Shown piece by piece: positions 1-6,533 of a stretch of 6,908 bases of DNA. Position numbers and translations under genes: made by a program. Below the pieces are notes generated by a model. That model worked only from the letters and a program-made list of their open reading frames with translations. It did not search any database and was not told the DNA's origin. This stretch comes from Candidatus Aerophobota bacterium (GTDB lineage Bacteria; Aerophobota; Aerophobia; Aerophobales; B3-G15). The number at the start of each line of letters is the position of its first letter. Position 1 is the stretch's first letter. The stretch spans positions 1-6,908 of the forward strand of contig JAUWZM010000112.1 of NCBI GenBank assembly GCA_030615365.1. Direction: 5' to 3'.

Positions 1-57
1 CCTGGCCTGGGACTTGGTAAAGCATACAAGCCTCATAAGTTGAAGATATCTTCTTGA
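1..57 (+). CDS. Possible C-terminal end of an upstream gene (partial)
   Basis: The first reading frame is open from the window edge to a TGA at 55-57 and would encode 18 residues beginning PGLGLGKAYK. A PGLG stretch near the C-terminus is common in mandelate racemase/muconate lactonizing (enolase-superfamily) sugar dehydratases, which often sit next to sugar importers, so such a gene is one possibility. The fragment is too short to establish this. The second frame is also open (to 43), so even the frame is uncertain. If real, this gene ends about 160 bases before the binding-protein gene and could belong to the same transcript. Confidence 0.22.
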   Translation, partial: PGLGLGKAYKPHKLKISS

Positions 58-155
58 AGGAAAAGCTAGAAATAAAAGGTCCGAGGGGAGGTGGAAGAAT
101 AAATAGACCTATCTAGCTTGGGAATAAAAGAAAGTTCTCAAGGAGTGTGGAACAA

Positions 156-224
156 GTGCCTTCTCTAATGGGGAATTTTCAACAGAAGTTTGAATCATGT
201 CAGCAAAGGAGTATAAAAAAATGA
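156..224 (+). other. Possible 22-codon leader ORF overlapping the binding-protein start
   Basis: A GTG at 156 lies 10 bases after an AAGGAG (140-145) and opens a 22-residue frame (MPSLMGNFQQ...). It stops at a TGA (222-224) overlapping the ATG (221) of the binding-protein gene in the arrangement ATGA. That overlap is the classic geometry for translational coupling. An ATG at 168 is in the same frame. The peptide is hydrophilic and resembles nothing I know. An ORF this short can arise by chance, so this is a candidate only. Confidence 0.22.
205..211 (+). promoter_or_regulatory. Ribosome binding site that sets the binding-protein start
   Basis: AAAGGAG lies 9 bases before the ATG at 221. The in-frame ATG at 197 has no SD upstream and would place this SD inside the coding region. 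The site therefore decides for 221, which also gives a textbook signal peptide beginning MKGKKW. Confidence 0.7.
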
Positions 225-1489
225 AAGGTAAAAAATGGGTGATTATGATTTGTCTGGTCACGGGGTTTTGGTTAGTATTCTCCCTTCAAGTTACTTTTGG
301 CCAGCAGGTGACCTTGAGGATCGCTCACACTACCACAGGTGGAGAAACTCGAGTAGCCTTGAACAAAATTATTGCTGCCTTTGAACAGATATATCCCGAT
401 GTTAAAGTAAAGCAAATCACCTTCGATGATGATGTATATGAGGATGAAGGTCTTATCACTCTGGTTCAAAGCAGGACTCCTCCAGATATCTACTTTCAGT
501 GGGGTGGCGATCTAGTGCGCAAATATGCTAAAAATGGGTTCGGAGCAGACCTGACTGAGGCACTGAGCCAAGGTGGCTGGAAAGATCAATTCTTAGAAGC
601 AGCTTGGGCTGATGCTGTGTATGAGGGTGGAATATACATGATTCCTATCAATTTAGATGTGACTACAGTACTGTGGTATAACAAAGTCATGTTCGACAAC
701 GCTGGCCTTACCGAACCCGAAAGTTGGTCTGGATTCATGGACGTTTGTGCCAAGTTGAAAGAAAGTGGAATAACCCCAATAATCATTGGGAACAAGGAAC
801 TTTGGCCCTTGGGAAACTGGTCGGGTCATATAGTAGGGATGGCAGCAGGCATGGGTGTCTATGATGATGTCTTTACACTAAAAACAGAATTTGCTAATCC
901 AGATTTTGTAAAAGCCTTTGGTTTATTGCAAGAGATGGCAAAAGAAGGATACTTTAATGAAGGGATGAATGGTATGGATGCTGATCCAGGCATGATGGGG
1001 TTTTTCCAAGGGTTTGGTGCCATGCATCCCATAGGTAGCTGGCTTGTTTCTGAAGCAAAAACCTCGGCTCCTGAGGATTTCCAGTACGGTGCTTTTAATA
1101 CTCCCACAATTCCTTGGGGAAAGGGCGAACAGCCAAGTATAATTGGACTATCTACGGGGTACATGATCCACGACAAGAGTCCAAATTTTGATGTGGCAGT
1201 ATCCTTCCTAAGATTCTTCACCTCTTTAGAAAATCAAAAACTATGGGCTGAAGCAGGACCTTTTAGCACAGTTAAAGGAGTTATGGAGATTGCAGAAGTC
1301 GACCCTCACACTCAACTTCTTGCTCGAATATTTCAAAGTGCTCGAGTTACGTTTGGCCCTCCAGATACAGCCTATCCTGTGGAGATCGCAGATACGTTCT
1401 ATCAAGGAGCAGCATTTGTAGCTGGTGGCGAGAAGAATGCACAAGAAGCTCTAGAATGGGTGGATAAGCAATTAGAGGCACGAAGATAA
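221..1489 (+). CDS. Sugar ABC transporter periplasmic substrate-binding protein (family 1, MalE/UgpB-like)
   Basis: This 422-residue protein is the extracytoplasmic binding component of a carbohydrate importer; it captures substrate and delivers it to the two permeases encoded next. Residues 1-27 form a signal peptide: basic MKGKK, a hydrophobic core, then a likely signal peptidase I site after TFG (27). No lipobox cysteine is present, so the mature protein should be free in a periplasm. The mature start VTLRIAH, the PPDIYFQWGGD block (87-97) and LWYNKVMFDNAGL (151-163) are family hallmarks, as is the late segment around FLRFFTSLENQKLW. Length is normal for the family. The start at 221 is chosen on its SD; 197 is an in-frame alternative adding 8 residues. 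The gene heads an operon with the permeases. Ligand is unknown; sequence supports a sugar, oligosaccharide or polyol without choosing among them. Confidence 0.93.
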   Translation: MKGKKWVIMICLVTGFWLVFSLQVTFGQQVTLRIAHTTTGGETRVALNKIIAAFEQIYPDVKVKQITFDDDVYEDEGLITLVQSRTPPDIYFQWGGDLVRKYAKNGFGADLTEALSQGGWKDQFLEAAWADAVYEGGIYMIPINLDVTTVLWYNKVMFDNAGLTEPESWSGFMDVCAKLKESGITPIIIGNKELWPLGNWSGHIVGMAAGMGVYDDVFTLKTEFANPDFVKAFGLLQEMAKEGYFNEGMNGMDADPGMMGFFQGFGAMHPIGSWLVSEAKTSAPEDFQYGAFNTPTIPWGKGEQPSIIGLSTGYMIHDKSPNFDVAVSFLRFFTSLENQKLWAEAGPFSTVKGVMEIAEVDPHTQLLARIFQSARVTFGPPDTAYPVEIADTFYQGAAFVAGGEKNAQEALEWVDKQLEARR

Positions 1490-1494
1490 CACCA

Positions 1495-1529
1495 TTAGGG
1501 CAATCCAGATGAGCTCTGGGTTGCCCTAA
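1495..1529 (+). repeat. Strong intercistronic hairpin after the binding-protein gene
   Basis: TTAGGGCAA (1495-1503) pairs perfectly with TTGCCCTAA (1521-1529). The stem continues with a T-G wobble (1504/1520) and CCAGA/TCTGG (1505-1509/1515-1519), closing on a five-base loop TGAGC. This makes a 15-bp stem starting 5 bases after the stop codon and ending 9 bases before the permease start. No T-run follows, so it is not a standard intrinsic terminator. By analogy with hairpins between binding-protein and permease genes (malE-malF REP elements), it probably protects the upstream mRNA from 3' exonucleases or attenuates, giving more binding protein than permease. The function is inferred; the structure is seen. 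Confidence 0.75.
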
Positions 1530-1538
1530 AAGAAGAAT

Positions 1539-2429
1539 ATGATGTTTAGACAATCACTATTTGGTGGAAAAGGAGGAAAGTATTTATTCATAATTCCAGC
1601 ATTTTCCTTTTTTCTCATTTTTCTACTCATTCCAGCAATATCGAGTATCTATTACAGTTTTTTTCAATGGGATGGATTGGGAAAGCCTCTTTGGATAGGA
1701 ATTGGTAATTATGTACGAGCGTTCAAAGATGAGATATTCCACCTTTCCTTCCTCAACAACACCTTATACGTTGCTGGGACCTTCGTTGTAGAGGTGGGCT
1801 TTGGATTATTGGCTGCCCTTGTTTTTAATCGTAAATATCCTTTGTTTGGGTTATTTCGTATAATGTTTTTCACTCCTATGGTTCTAAGTATGGTGGCTGG
1901 GGGTTTACTTTGGAACCTTATCTACGATCCTAATTTTGGGGTTTTCAATACTATACTAAAAAGCATAGGATTATCTAATATGACTAAAGCTTGGTTGGGT
2001 GACCCTTCCACAGCGTTAGCCGCGGTTACTATAGTTTCTGGGTGGAGATATGCTGGGTTTTATATGATAATTTTTTATGCTGCTCTTCAGCGTATTCCCA
2101 AACAACTCTATGAGGCAGCGCGTATCGATGGAGCCTCCCGGTGGGACCAGCTCACGAAGATCACCCTTCCTTTACTAAGAGAGACTGTGGTTCTTTCTTT
2201 TTTGTTATGTGTAACCGGTGGATTTGGTGCCTTTGCTCTATTTTATACAATGACTAATGGACAGCCCTACCATCGTACAGAAATTATGACTACGTGGATT
2301 ATAAAACAGGCTTTTGACAGATCTAATATGGGGTATGGGGCAGCTTTAACTGTGTTTTTAGTTATATTGGTGGTTACCTTTTCCATAATTTATTTAAATA
2401 GAACCAAAAGGAAAGTAGTGGAGTACTAA
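1539..2429 (+). CDS. Sugar ABC transporter permease (MalF/UgpA-like)
   Basis: This 296-residue inner-membrane protein is one of the two channel-forming subunits of the importer. Six hydrophobic segments are visible at about 17-40, 73-97, 106-127, 158-183, 213-237 and 266-286. The cytoplasmic EAA loop reads EAARIDGAS (192-200) followed by LTKITLPLL. This is the coupling site for the ATPase and is diagnostic for the binding-protein-dependent permease family. Length matches MsmF/UgpA-type subunits; the long periplasmic insertion of enteric MalF is absent. Two ATGs stand in tandem at 1539 and 1542, preceded only by a weak purine-rich AGAAG, so translation may be modest or depend on the preceding gene. 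The second permease begins 10 bases after its stop. No damage is seen. Confidence 0.94.
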   Translation: MMFRQSLFGGKGGKYLFIIPAFSFFLIFLLIPAISSIYYSFFQWDGLGKPLWIGIGNYVRAFKDEIFHLSFLNNTLYVAGTFVVEVGFGLLAALVFNRKYPLFGLFRIMFFTPMVLSMVAGGLLWNLIYDPNFGVFNTILKSIGLSNMTKAWLGDPSTALAAVTIVSGWRYAGFYMIIFYAALQRIPKQLYEAARIDGASRWDQLTKITLPLLRETVVLSFLLCVTGGFGAFALFYTMTNGQPYHRTEIMTTWIIKQAFDRSNMGYGAALTVFLVILVVTFSIIYLNRTKRKVVEY

Positions 2430-2439
2430 GGACTCGCAA

Positions 2440-3270
2440 ATGGATACTCAGGAAAGCTTATCTTGGAAGATATTTATCTATACCGTTGCTTTGATTATGG
2501 TTGTTCTAATGGCTTATCCGCTTATATGGATGATTTATTCTTCATTTAAGACCAACCGCGAAATATTTCTCTTCCCCTTCTCCCTTCCCAATAAAATGCG
2601 GTTAGACAATTGGATGCAAGCTTGGAGAATGGGAAATTTGGGTCGCTATTTTATCAACAGCATATTTGTAACATCCATATCTGTCCTTTTAATTGCATTC
2701 CTATCCAGTATGGCAGGATATGCTTTCGCTAGACTTAGGTTTAAAGGCCGAGAATTTTTATTCTACACATTTTTATTAGGGTTGATACTCCCAGTGCAGA
2801 TAGTGGTTATCCCTCTCTTTGCTTTTCTTAATAAAGTAAGGCTTCTAAATACTTATTTTGCCCTGATACTCCCTTATATTACCTGGGGCCTTCCTTTGTC
2901 TATTTATATTTTTAGATCCTTTTTTCTCACTCTTCCTGGAGATATTGCAGATGCGGCAAAAATTGATGGATGTTCCTTATTCGGCCTATATTGGAAAATA
3001 ATGTTACCCCTGATCCGCCCTGCTCTTGTAACTATCGCTATACTGCAAAGTATAAATGTATGGAATGAGTTTCTTCTGGCCTTGTTGTTCATTTATGAAG
3101 ATGAATTAAAAACACTTCCTGTGGGCCTTTTAGCTTTTTATGGTTACCATAACATTAACTATAAATTGATTTTTAGTGCATTATCCATCACTACCATACC
3201 AGTCCTTATAGTTTACTTTATATTCCAAAAACAAATTGTAAGTGGACTAACAACAGGAGCTCTTGATTAG
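2440..3270 (+). CDS. Sugar ABC transporter permease (MalG/UgpE-like)
   Basis: This 276-residue protein is the partner permease, forming the heterodimeric membrane channel with the product of the preceding gene. Hydrophobic segments lie near 11-35, 72-97, 106-131, 138-160, 190-216 and 245-264. The EAA loop is DAAKIDGCS (171-179), with Asp in the usual first Glu position, followed by YWKIMLPLIRPAL. The WNEFLLALLF segment and a C-terminus of the form FQKQIVSGLTTGALD are typical of this subfamily, so the protein is complete. An AAGGA (2428-2432) overlapping the stop codon of the previous gene sits 7 bases before the ATG, which indicates coupled translation. No ATPase gene follows. CUT1 importers commonly share an MsmK/UgpC-type ATPase encoded elsewhere, which I infer here. 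Confidence 0.94.
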   Translation: MDTQESLSWKIFIYTVALIMVVLMAYPLIWMIYSSFKTNREIFLFPFSLPNKMRLDNWMQAWRMGNLGRYFINSIFVTSISVLLIAFLSSMAGYAFARLRFKGREFLFYTFLLGLILPVQIVVIPLFAFLNKVRLLNTYFALILPYITWGLPLSIYIFRSFFLTLPGDIADAAKIDGCSLFGLYWKIMLPLIRPALVTIAILQSINVWNEFLLALLFIYEDELKTLPVGLLAFYGYHNINYKLIFSALSITTIPVLIVYFIFQKQIVSGLTTGALD

Positions 3271-3668
3271 ATTTAGCTTAAGCAAGGAGAGAAATTATGC
3301 AAAGAGTATAGGAATGAAAGTTCTCATAGAGAACCATGGGGGAGTATCTAACCAGCCGGAGGCAATCCTTAGAATTATTCAGGAGGTGAATTCACCTAAT
3401 CTCAGGACTTCTCCTGATTTTGGAAACTTTCCTCCCGAAGAAAGGTACGATAGTTTACAAAAACTTGCCCCTTACGCTTTTCTGATTTATGCCAAAGACT
3501 TATGAGTTTGATTTCCAAGGAGAGGAAAAAACTATAGATATGAGTCGCTGTCTGGATATTTTACGTAAAGTAGGGTATGAGGGGTATTTATCTATTGAAT
3601 TTGAAGGTCGTGGGAACCAATTTCAGAGAGTGATGAAAACCAAAGCTTTACTAGAGAGATATCTTTAG
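3263..3668 (+). pseudogene. Broken sugar phosphate isomerase/epimerase (xylose-isomerase-like TIM barrel), C-terminal half only
   Basis: Two adjacent frames together encode the second half of an AP-endonuclease-2/IolE-type TIM barrel. The first, to a TGA at 3503-3505, gives AKSIGMKVLIENHGG and TSPDFGNFPPEERYD, with the usual metal-site residues E and D. The second, from about 3498 to a TAG at 3666-3668, gives TYEFDFQGEEKTIDMSRCLD and GYEGYLSIEFEG. Dropping one base (G3497) joins them into AKTYEFDFQGEE, the expected family sequence. About the first half of a roughly 270-300-residue enzyme (barrel strands 1-4) is absent, because recognisable homology begins only about 28 bases after the permease stop. 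An enzyme of this class would act on a keto-sugar or inosose taken up by the importer. The single-base shift could be a sequencing or assembly error, but the missing N-terminus would remain. An in-frame ATG at 3314 could still yield a short peptide. Confidence 0.82.
3284..3299 (+). promoter_or_regulatory. Orphaned ribosome binding site and ATG at the pseudogene's head
   Basis: AAGGAG (3284-3289) lies 7 bases before an ATG (3297-3299), an ideal initiation site placed 26 bases after the permease stop. The ATG opens only four codons (MQRV) before a TAG, whereas the isomerase homology resumes in another frame at the same spot. This looks like the original start of the isomerase gene, left behind when the following coding sequence was deleted. 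That history is inferred. Confidence 0.5.
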
Positions 3669-3697
3669 ATAGAGATAGCAGATGTACAAAAATTAAC

Positions 3698-3703
3698 GGG
3701 AGG
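3698..3703 (+). promoter_or_regulatory. Ribosome binding site of the aminotransferase gene
   Basis: GGGAGG abuts the ATG at 3704 with no spacer but stands 9 bases before the in-frame ATG at 3713. Only the latter spacing is workable, so it sets the start at 3713, giving an N-terminus MPKLALRGGEP typical of the family. Confidence 0.7.
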
Positions 3704-3712
3704 ATGAAGAAG

Positions 3713-4957
3713 ATGCCAAAATTAGCTTTAAGAGGTGGAGAGCCCATGGCAAAGAATGTGAAAATTCCTGAATGGCCAGTCTATAATGAGCAGGATAAAA
3801 AAGCCCTTCTAAATGTTTTAGAAAGAAGAAAGTGGTGCCGGTTGTATAAGGGTTCAGTGACAGAAGAATTTGAAGAGGCATTTGCACAATTTCAAGAAGC
3901 AAAATACGCTATTGCTGTGGCTAATGGAACAGTAGCTTTAGAACTTGCCTTAAAAACTCTCGGGACAGGACAAGGAGATGAGGTTCTGGTTCCTGCTTGT
4001 ACCTTTATTGCTACAGTGAGTGCAGTGAGTGAGGTGGGGGCTGTTCCTATCTTTGTGGATGTAGATCCAGAAACTTATCAAATTGATCCCTCCGAGATAG
4101 AAAAAAATATAACCAGGCAAACCAAGGGGGTAATAGCGGTGCATTATGGAGGATATCCTGCCGATCTTGATGCAATTCTTCCCTTGGTAAAAAAGTATAA
4201 TTTATTTTTAATCGAGGACTGTGCACATGCCCATGGAACAGAGTGGAAAGGAGAAAAGGTAGGAGCCAGGGGGAACATGGGATGTTTTTCCTTTCAGGAA
4301 AGTAAATCTTTAACAGCCGGGGAAGGAGGGATTGTCCTTACTAACGAAGAAGATTTGGTAGAGAAGGCCGGTCTTATTCACAATATAGGAAGAGTTGTGG
4401 GAAGGCCAGGGTACGAGCATTATATTTTATCTTCTAATTATCGATTAAGTGAGTTTCAAGCTGCTCTACTTCTGGCAGGGATACCCCGATTAGAAGACCA
4501 GACCAACTATAAAGATAGAACCGGAAAGTTTTTAGCCAAAGAACTGGCAAAAATAGAAGGAATTAAACCCCTAAAGCAGGACTCTCGTATTACTAAAAGG
4601 GGGTATTACTATTTTATCTTAAGATACGACAAGACTGAATTTGATGGGATTTCTCGGGACTGTTTTTTAGAGGCTTTAAGAGCGGAAGGGGTTCCGGCAG
4701 AAAAAGGGTATGAGATTCCCCTTTATCGTCAGCCAGCCTTTAAAAAAGAAAATATTAAAAAAGCTTATCCTAACAGATTTTCCTCCTTTCCTGATTATGA
4801 AAATCTATATCTTCCGACAGTAGAGAGAATCTGTGCTGAGGAGCAGATCACTTTGCCGCATCAAATACTGCTTGCTGAAGAAAAAGATCTTCAAAAAATA
4901 ATAGAAGCAATAGTGAAGATAAAACAAAACATTGATGAACTCCATGAGAAGCAATAA
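3713..4957 (+). CDS. DegT/DnrJ/EryC1/StrS-family PLP-dependent sugar or cyclitol aminotransferase
   Basis: This 414-residue cytoplasmic fold-type I PLP enzyme transfers an amino group to or from a keto-sugar or ketocyclitol, normally with Glu or Gln as partner. Visible features in order: N-terminal LALRGGEP; ANGTVALELAL (70-80), whose NGT contacts the cofactor phosphate; IEDCAHAHG (167-175), with D169 expected to bind the pyridine nitrogen; FSFQESKSLTAGEGG (192-206), with K198 the expected Schiff-base lysine; and SNYRLSEFQAALLL (242-255). The AHAHG and FSFQ-SK-LTAGEGG wording resembles the 3-amino-5-hydroxybenzoate synthase/inosose aminotransferase branch more than nucleotide-sugar enzymes such as ArnB, but I cannot assign a substrate. 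All key residues are present. It starts 44 bases after the pseudogene in the same direction, probably in the same operon. Position next to an importer suggests a catabolic role, possibly deamination. An alternative start at 3704 adds three residues. Confidence 0.92.
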   Translation: MPKLALRGGEPMAKNVKIPEWPVYNEQDKKALLNVLERRKWCRLYKGSVTEEFEEAFAQFQEAKYAIAVANGTVALELALKTLGTGQGDEVLVPACTFIATVSAVSEVGAVPIFVDVDPETYQIDPSEIEKNITRQTKGVIAVHYGGYPADLDAILPLVKKYNLFLIEDCAHAHGTEWKGEKVGARGNMGCFSFQESKSLTAGEGGIVLTNEEDLVEKAGLIHNIGRVVGRPGYEHYILSSNYRLSEFQAALLLAGIPRLEDQTNYKDRTGKFLAKELAKIEGIKPLKQDSRITKRGYYYFILRYDKTEFDGISRDCFLEALRAEGVPAEKGYEIPLYRQPAFKKENIKKAYPNRFSSFPDYENLYLPTVERICAEEQITLPHQILLAEEKDLQKIIEAIVKIKQNIDELHEKQ

Positions 4958-5042
4958 AATGATGAAATTAGAAGAAGATGTTAGCCGTATATGTCAGCAA
5001 GAAGATGCAATCCTAAAAAAACCAGGAGAGGTTAACAAGTGA
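4935..5042 (+). other. Possible 35-codon ORF bridging the aminotransferase and oxidoreductase genes
   Basis: A frame beginning at ATG 4935, with further in-frame ATGs at 4944, 4959 and 4962, overlaps the end of the aminotransferase gene. It runs to a TGA (5040-5042) that overlaps the oxidoreductase GTG start in a GTGA arrangement. The charged peptide contains MMKLEEDVSRICQQEDAILK and matches no family I know. None of its ATGs has a good SD. It could be a small coupling ORF, the remnant of a lost gene, or chance. Confidence 0.2.
5024..5030 (+). promoter_or_regulatory. Ribosome binding site supporting the oxidoreductase GTG start
   Basis: AGGAGAG lies 8 bases before the GTG at 5039. The residues after this start (SKRLGVGFIGSGFIAEFHA) run straight into the Rossmann beta-strand and glycine motif, so the GTG is the natural start and no upstream one is needed. 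Confidence 0.75.
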
Positions 5043-6286
5043 GTAAACGACTAGGGGTAGGATTTATAGGGTCTGGTTTTATAGCAGAATTCCATGCTAA
5101 ATCGTGGATGGGGGTAAGGAACGCAGAAATAAAAGGTGTGTGCGATCCTAACTTGAAATCAGCCCAGCGACTGCGAGATTTATGTATCCAACTGGAAGTA
5201 GGAGAGCCAAAGGTTTCTGCTAGTGTTGAGGAGATGATTCAAAATCCTGAAATAGACGCTGTATGGATTCTTTCTCCCAATTATACTCGGATTTCTGTAA
5301 TGAAAAGTATAGTTACTGAATTAGAAAAGGGAAGATCTAAACTGAGAGGGGTAGCCTGTGAAAAACCATTAGCTAGGAATGTGAAAGAAGCAAAAAGGAT
5401 GGTGGAACTTGTAAAAAGGGCAGGTCTTCTTCATGGGTATTTAGAGAATCAGGTTTTTGCTCCTTCGGTTTTACGGGCAAAGGAAATAATTTGGAGAAGA
5501 GGAGCCGAATTATGTGGGCGTCCCTATTTGGTTCGGTGTGCCGAAGAGCATAGCGGTCCGCATAAAGCCTGGTTTTGGTCAGGAGAAAAACAAGGAGGAG
5601 GAGTACTTAGCGATATGATGTGCCACAGTATAGAAGCAGCACGTTTCTTGCTTACCGATTCCAGAAAAGATAAAAATTCACTCATACCTTGTACTATAAG
5701 TGCTGAAATAGCCTCATTGAAATGGACAAGACCTAGGTATGTGGAGCGAGTAAAAAAATTGACCGGGGGTGAAGTGGATTATACGAAGACTCCTGTTGAG
5801 GATTTTGCACGAGCAACCATTGTTTTCAAAGATGAAGAGCAAAATACTATCATTGCTGAAACCACTGTTTCTTGGAGTTTCGTAGGACCCGGATTAAGGT
5901 TAAGTTTCGAACTTATAGGTCCCGAATACTTTGCACAAGTAAATACCTTGAATCCTGAACTTTATGTATTTTTCAGTAGAGAAGTGAAGGGAGAAACAGG
6001 AGAAGACTTAGTAGAAAAGCAAACTTCTGAACAGGGCCTAATGCCCGTGCTGGCTGATGAGGCTTTTACCTATGGATATGTGTATGAAAATAGGCACATG
6101 GTCCAAAGTTTTTTAAGAGGGAAGATACCAAGAGAAAATTGGGAGGATGGATTGTTTGTCACGCAGCTTCTAATGTCGTGCTATATGGCAGCTGAACGTG
6201 AAAAGAAAATCAAGTTTCCTCCTCCAGGCTTGGAAGATTATGTACCCGAAGTGGCCAGAGGTGCTTGGAATCCCAAAAATATTTGA
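5039..6286 (+). CDS. Gfo/Idh/MocA-family NAD(P)-dependent oxidoreductase
   Basis: This 415-residue cytoplasmic dehydrogenase would oxidise or reduce a hydroxyl/keto position on a sugar or inositol-like ring using NAD(H) or NADP(H). The Rossmann fold starts at residue 5 with VGFIGSGFIAEFHA, followed by the strand ending GVCDP (33-37). WILSPNYTR (76-84) and CEKPLARN (107-114) carry the family EKP motif, whose lysine (K109) is normally catalytic. GGGVLSDMMCHSIEAARFLL (186-205) gives the conserved D192 and H196 at the substrate site. The C-terminal part ends with the usual GLFVTQLLMSCYMAAERE helix (371-387). It is slightly longer than typical 340-390-residue members, and the middle (about 205-255) looks inserted. 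No signal peptide is present, unlike the periplasmic glucose-fructose oxidoreductase. It is the last recognised gene of the + strand cluster. Substrate is unassigned. Confidence 0.92.
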   Translation: MSKRLGVGFIGSGFIAEFHAKSWMGVRNAEIKGVCDPNLKSAQRLRDLCIQLEVGEPKVSASVEEMIQNPEIDAVWILSPNYTRISVMKSIVTELEKGRSKLRGVACEKPLARNVKEAKRMVELVKRAGLLHGYLENQVFAPSVLRAKEIIWRRGAELCGRPYLVRCAEEHSGPHKAWFWSGEKQGGGVLSDMMCHSIEAARFLLTDSRKDKNSLIPCTISAEIASLKWTRPRYVERVKKLTGGEVDYTKTPVEDFARATIVFKDEEQNTIIAETTVSWSFVGPGLRLSFELIGPEYFAQVNTLNPELYVFFSREVKGETGEDLVEKQTSEQGLMPVLADEAFTYGYVYENRHMVQSFLRGKIPRENWEDGLFVTQLLMSCYMAAEREKKIKFPPPGLEDYVPEVARGAWNPKNI

Positions 6287-6404
6287 GGTAACTAATATAA
6301 AATTGGTTCTGGTAGACCTGGGTCGTAAGATTGTCAAAAATTAGTCCTAAATTGAGCTCAAAGCATTATTAGATTCGCATTTGTGACCCAAAGACGAAAT
6401 ACTT

Positions 6405-6413
6405 TGCTATAAT
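6405..6413 (+). promoter_or_regulatory. Extended -10 promoter, rightward
   Basis: TGCTATAAT is a perfect sigma-70-type extended -10 element (TGN plus TATAAT). The only -35-like element, TTGTGA at 6381-6386, is 21 bases away, which is too far, but an extended -10 can work with a poor -35. Transcription would start near 6420 and run toward the 3' end of the oppositely oriented PC4-like gene. No clear gene lies downstream in this direction. Confidence 0.45.
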
Positions 6414-6415
6414 GT

Positions 6416-6444
6416 CTCTTGAGATCCCCATAAAATCGTGAGAG
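6416..6444 (+). repeat. Hairpin at the predicted 5' end of the rightward transcript
   Basis: Bases 6416-6425 (CTCTTGAGAT) pair with 6435-6444 (ATCGTGAGAG) through seven Watson-Crick pairs, two G-T wobbles and one mismatch, around a 9-base loop. The right arm contains most of an AGAGG purine block that could act as an SD. The hairpin sits on the start site expected from the extended -10. It may be a 5' stabiliser, part of a small RNA, or chance. Confidence 0.3.
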
Positions 6445-6533
6445 GAAACGGAATTAATTGGAAAAATTATGAAAGCAAAAAAAGGGGTGCTAAGTGGTCC
6501 TGATCTTAGCGGACATCGGAGCTATTACAATAA

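Noticed and set aside
63..119. AAGCTAGA / TCTAGCTT inverted repeat
   Set aside because: An 8-bp match with a 41-base gap, no T-run and no extension of the stem; likely chance.
197..220. Start of the binding protein at ATG 197
   Set aside because: There is no SD before it, and the good SD AAAGGAG falls between it and ATG 221, which yields a normal signal peptide.
272..1553. Several minus-strand open frames of 65-120 codons across the binding-protein gene
   Set aside because: They are antisense to a complete, well-conserved coding sequence and show no family motifs; they are shadows of that gene.
3490..3510. Programmed frameshifting in the isomerase remnant
   Set aside because: There is no slippery heptamer or downstream pseudoknot that I can see, and the missing N-terminal half makes decay the simpler explanation.
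2904..4144. Minus-strand open frames opposite the second permease and the aminotransferase
   Set aside because: They are fully or largely antisense to recognised genes and have no recognisable domains.
6332..6337. TTGACA -35 consensus on the - strand
   Set aside because: No -10-like hexamer stands 16-18 bases downstream of it.
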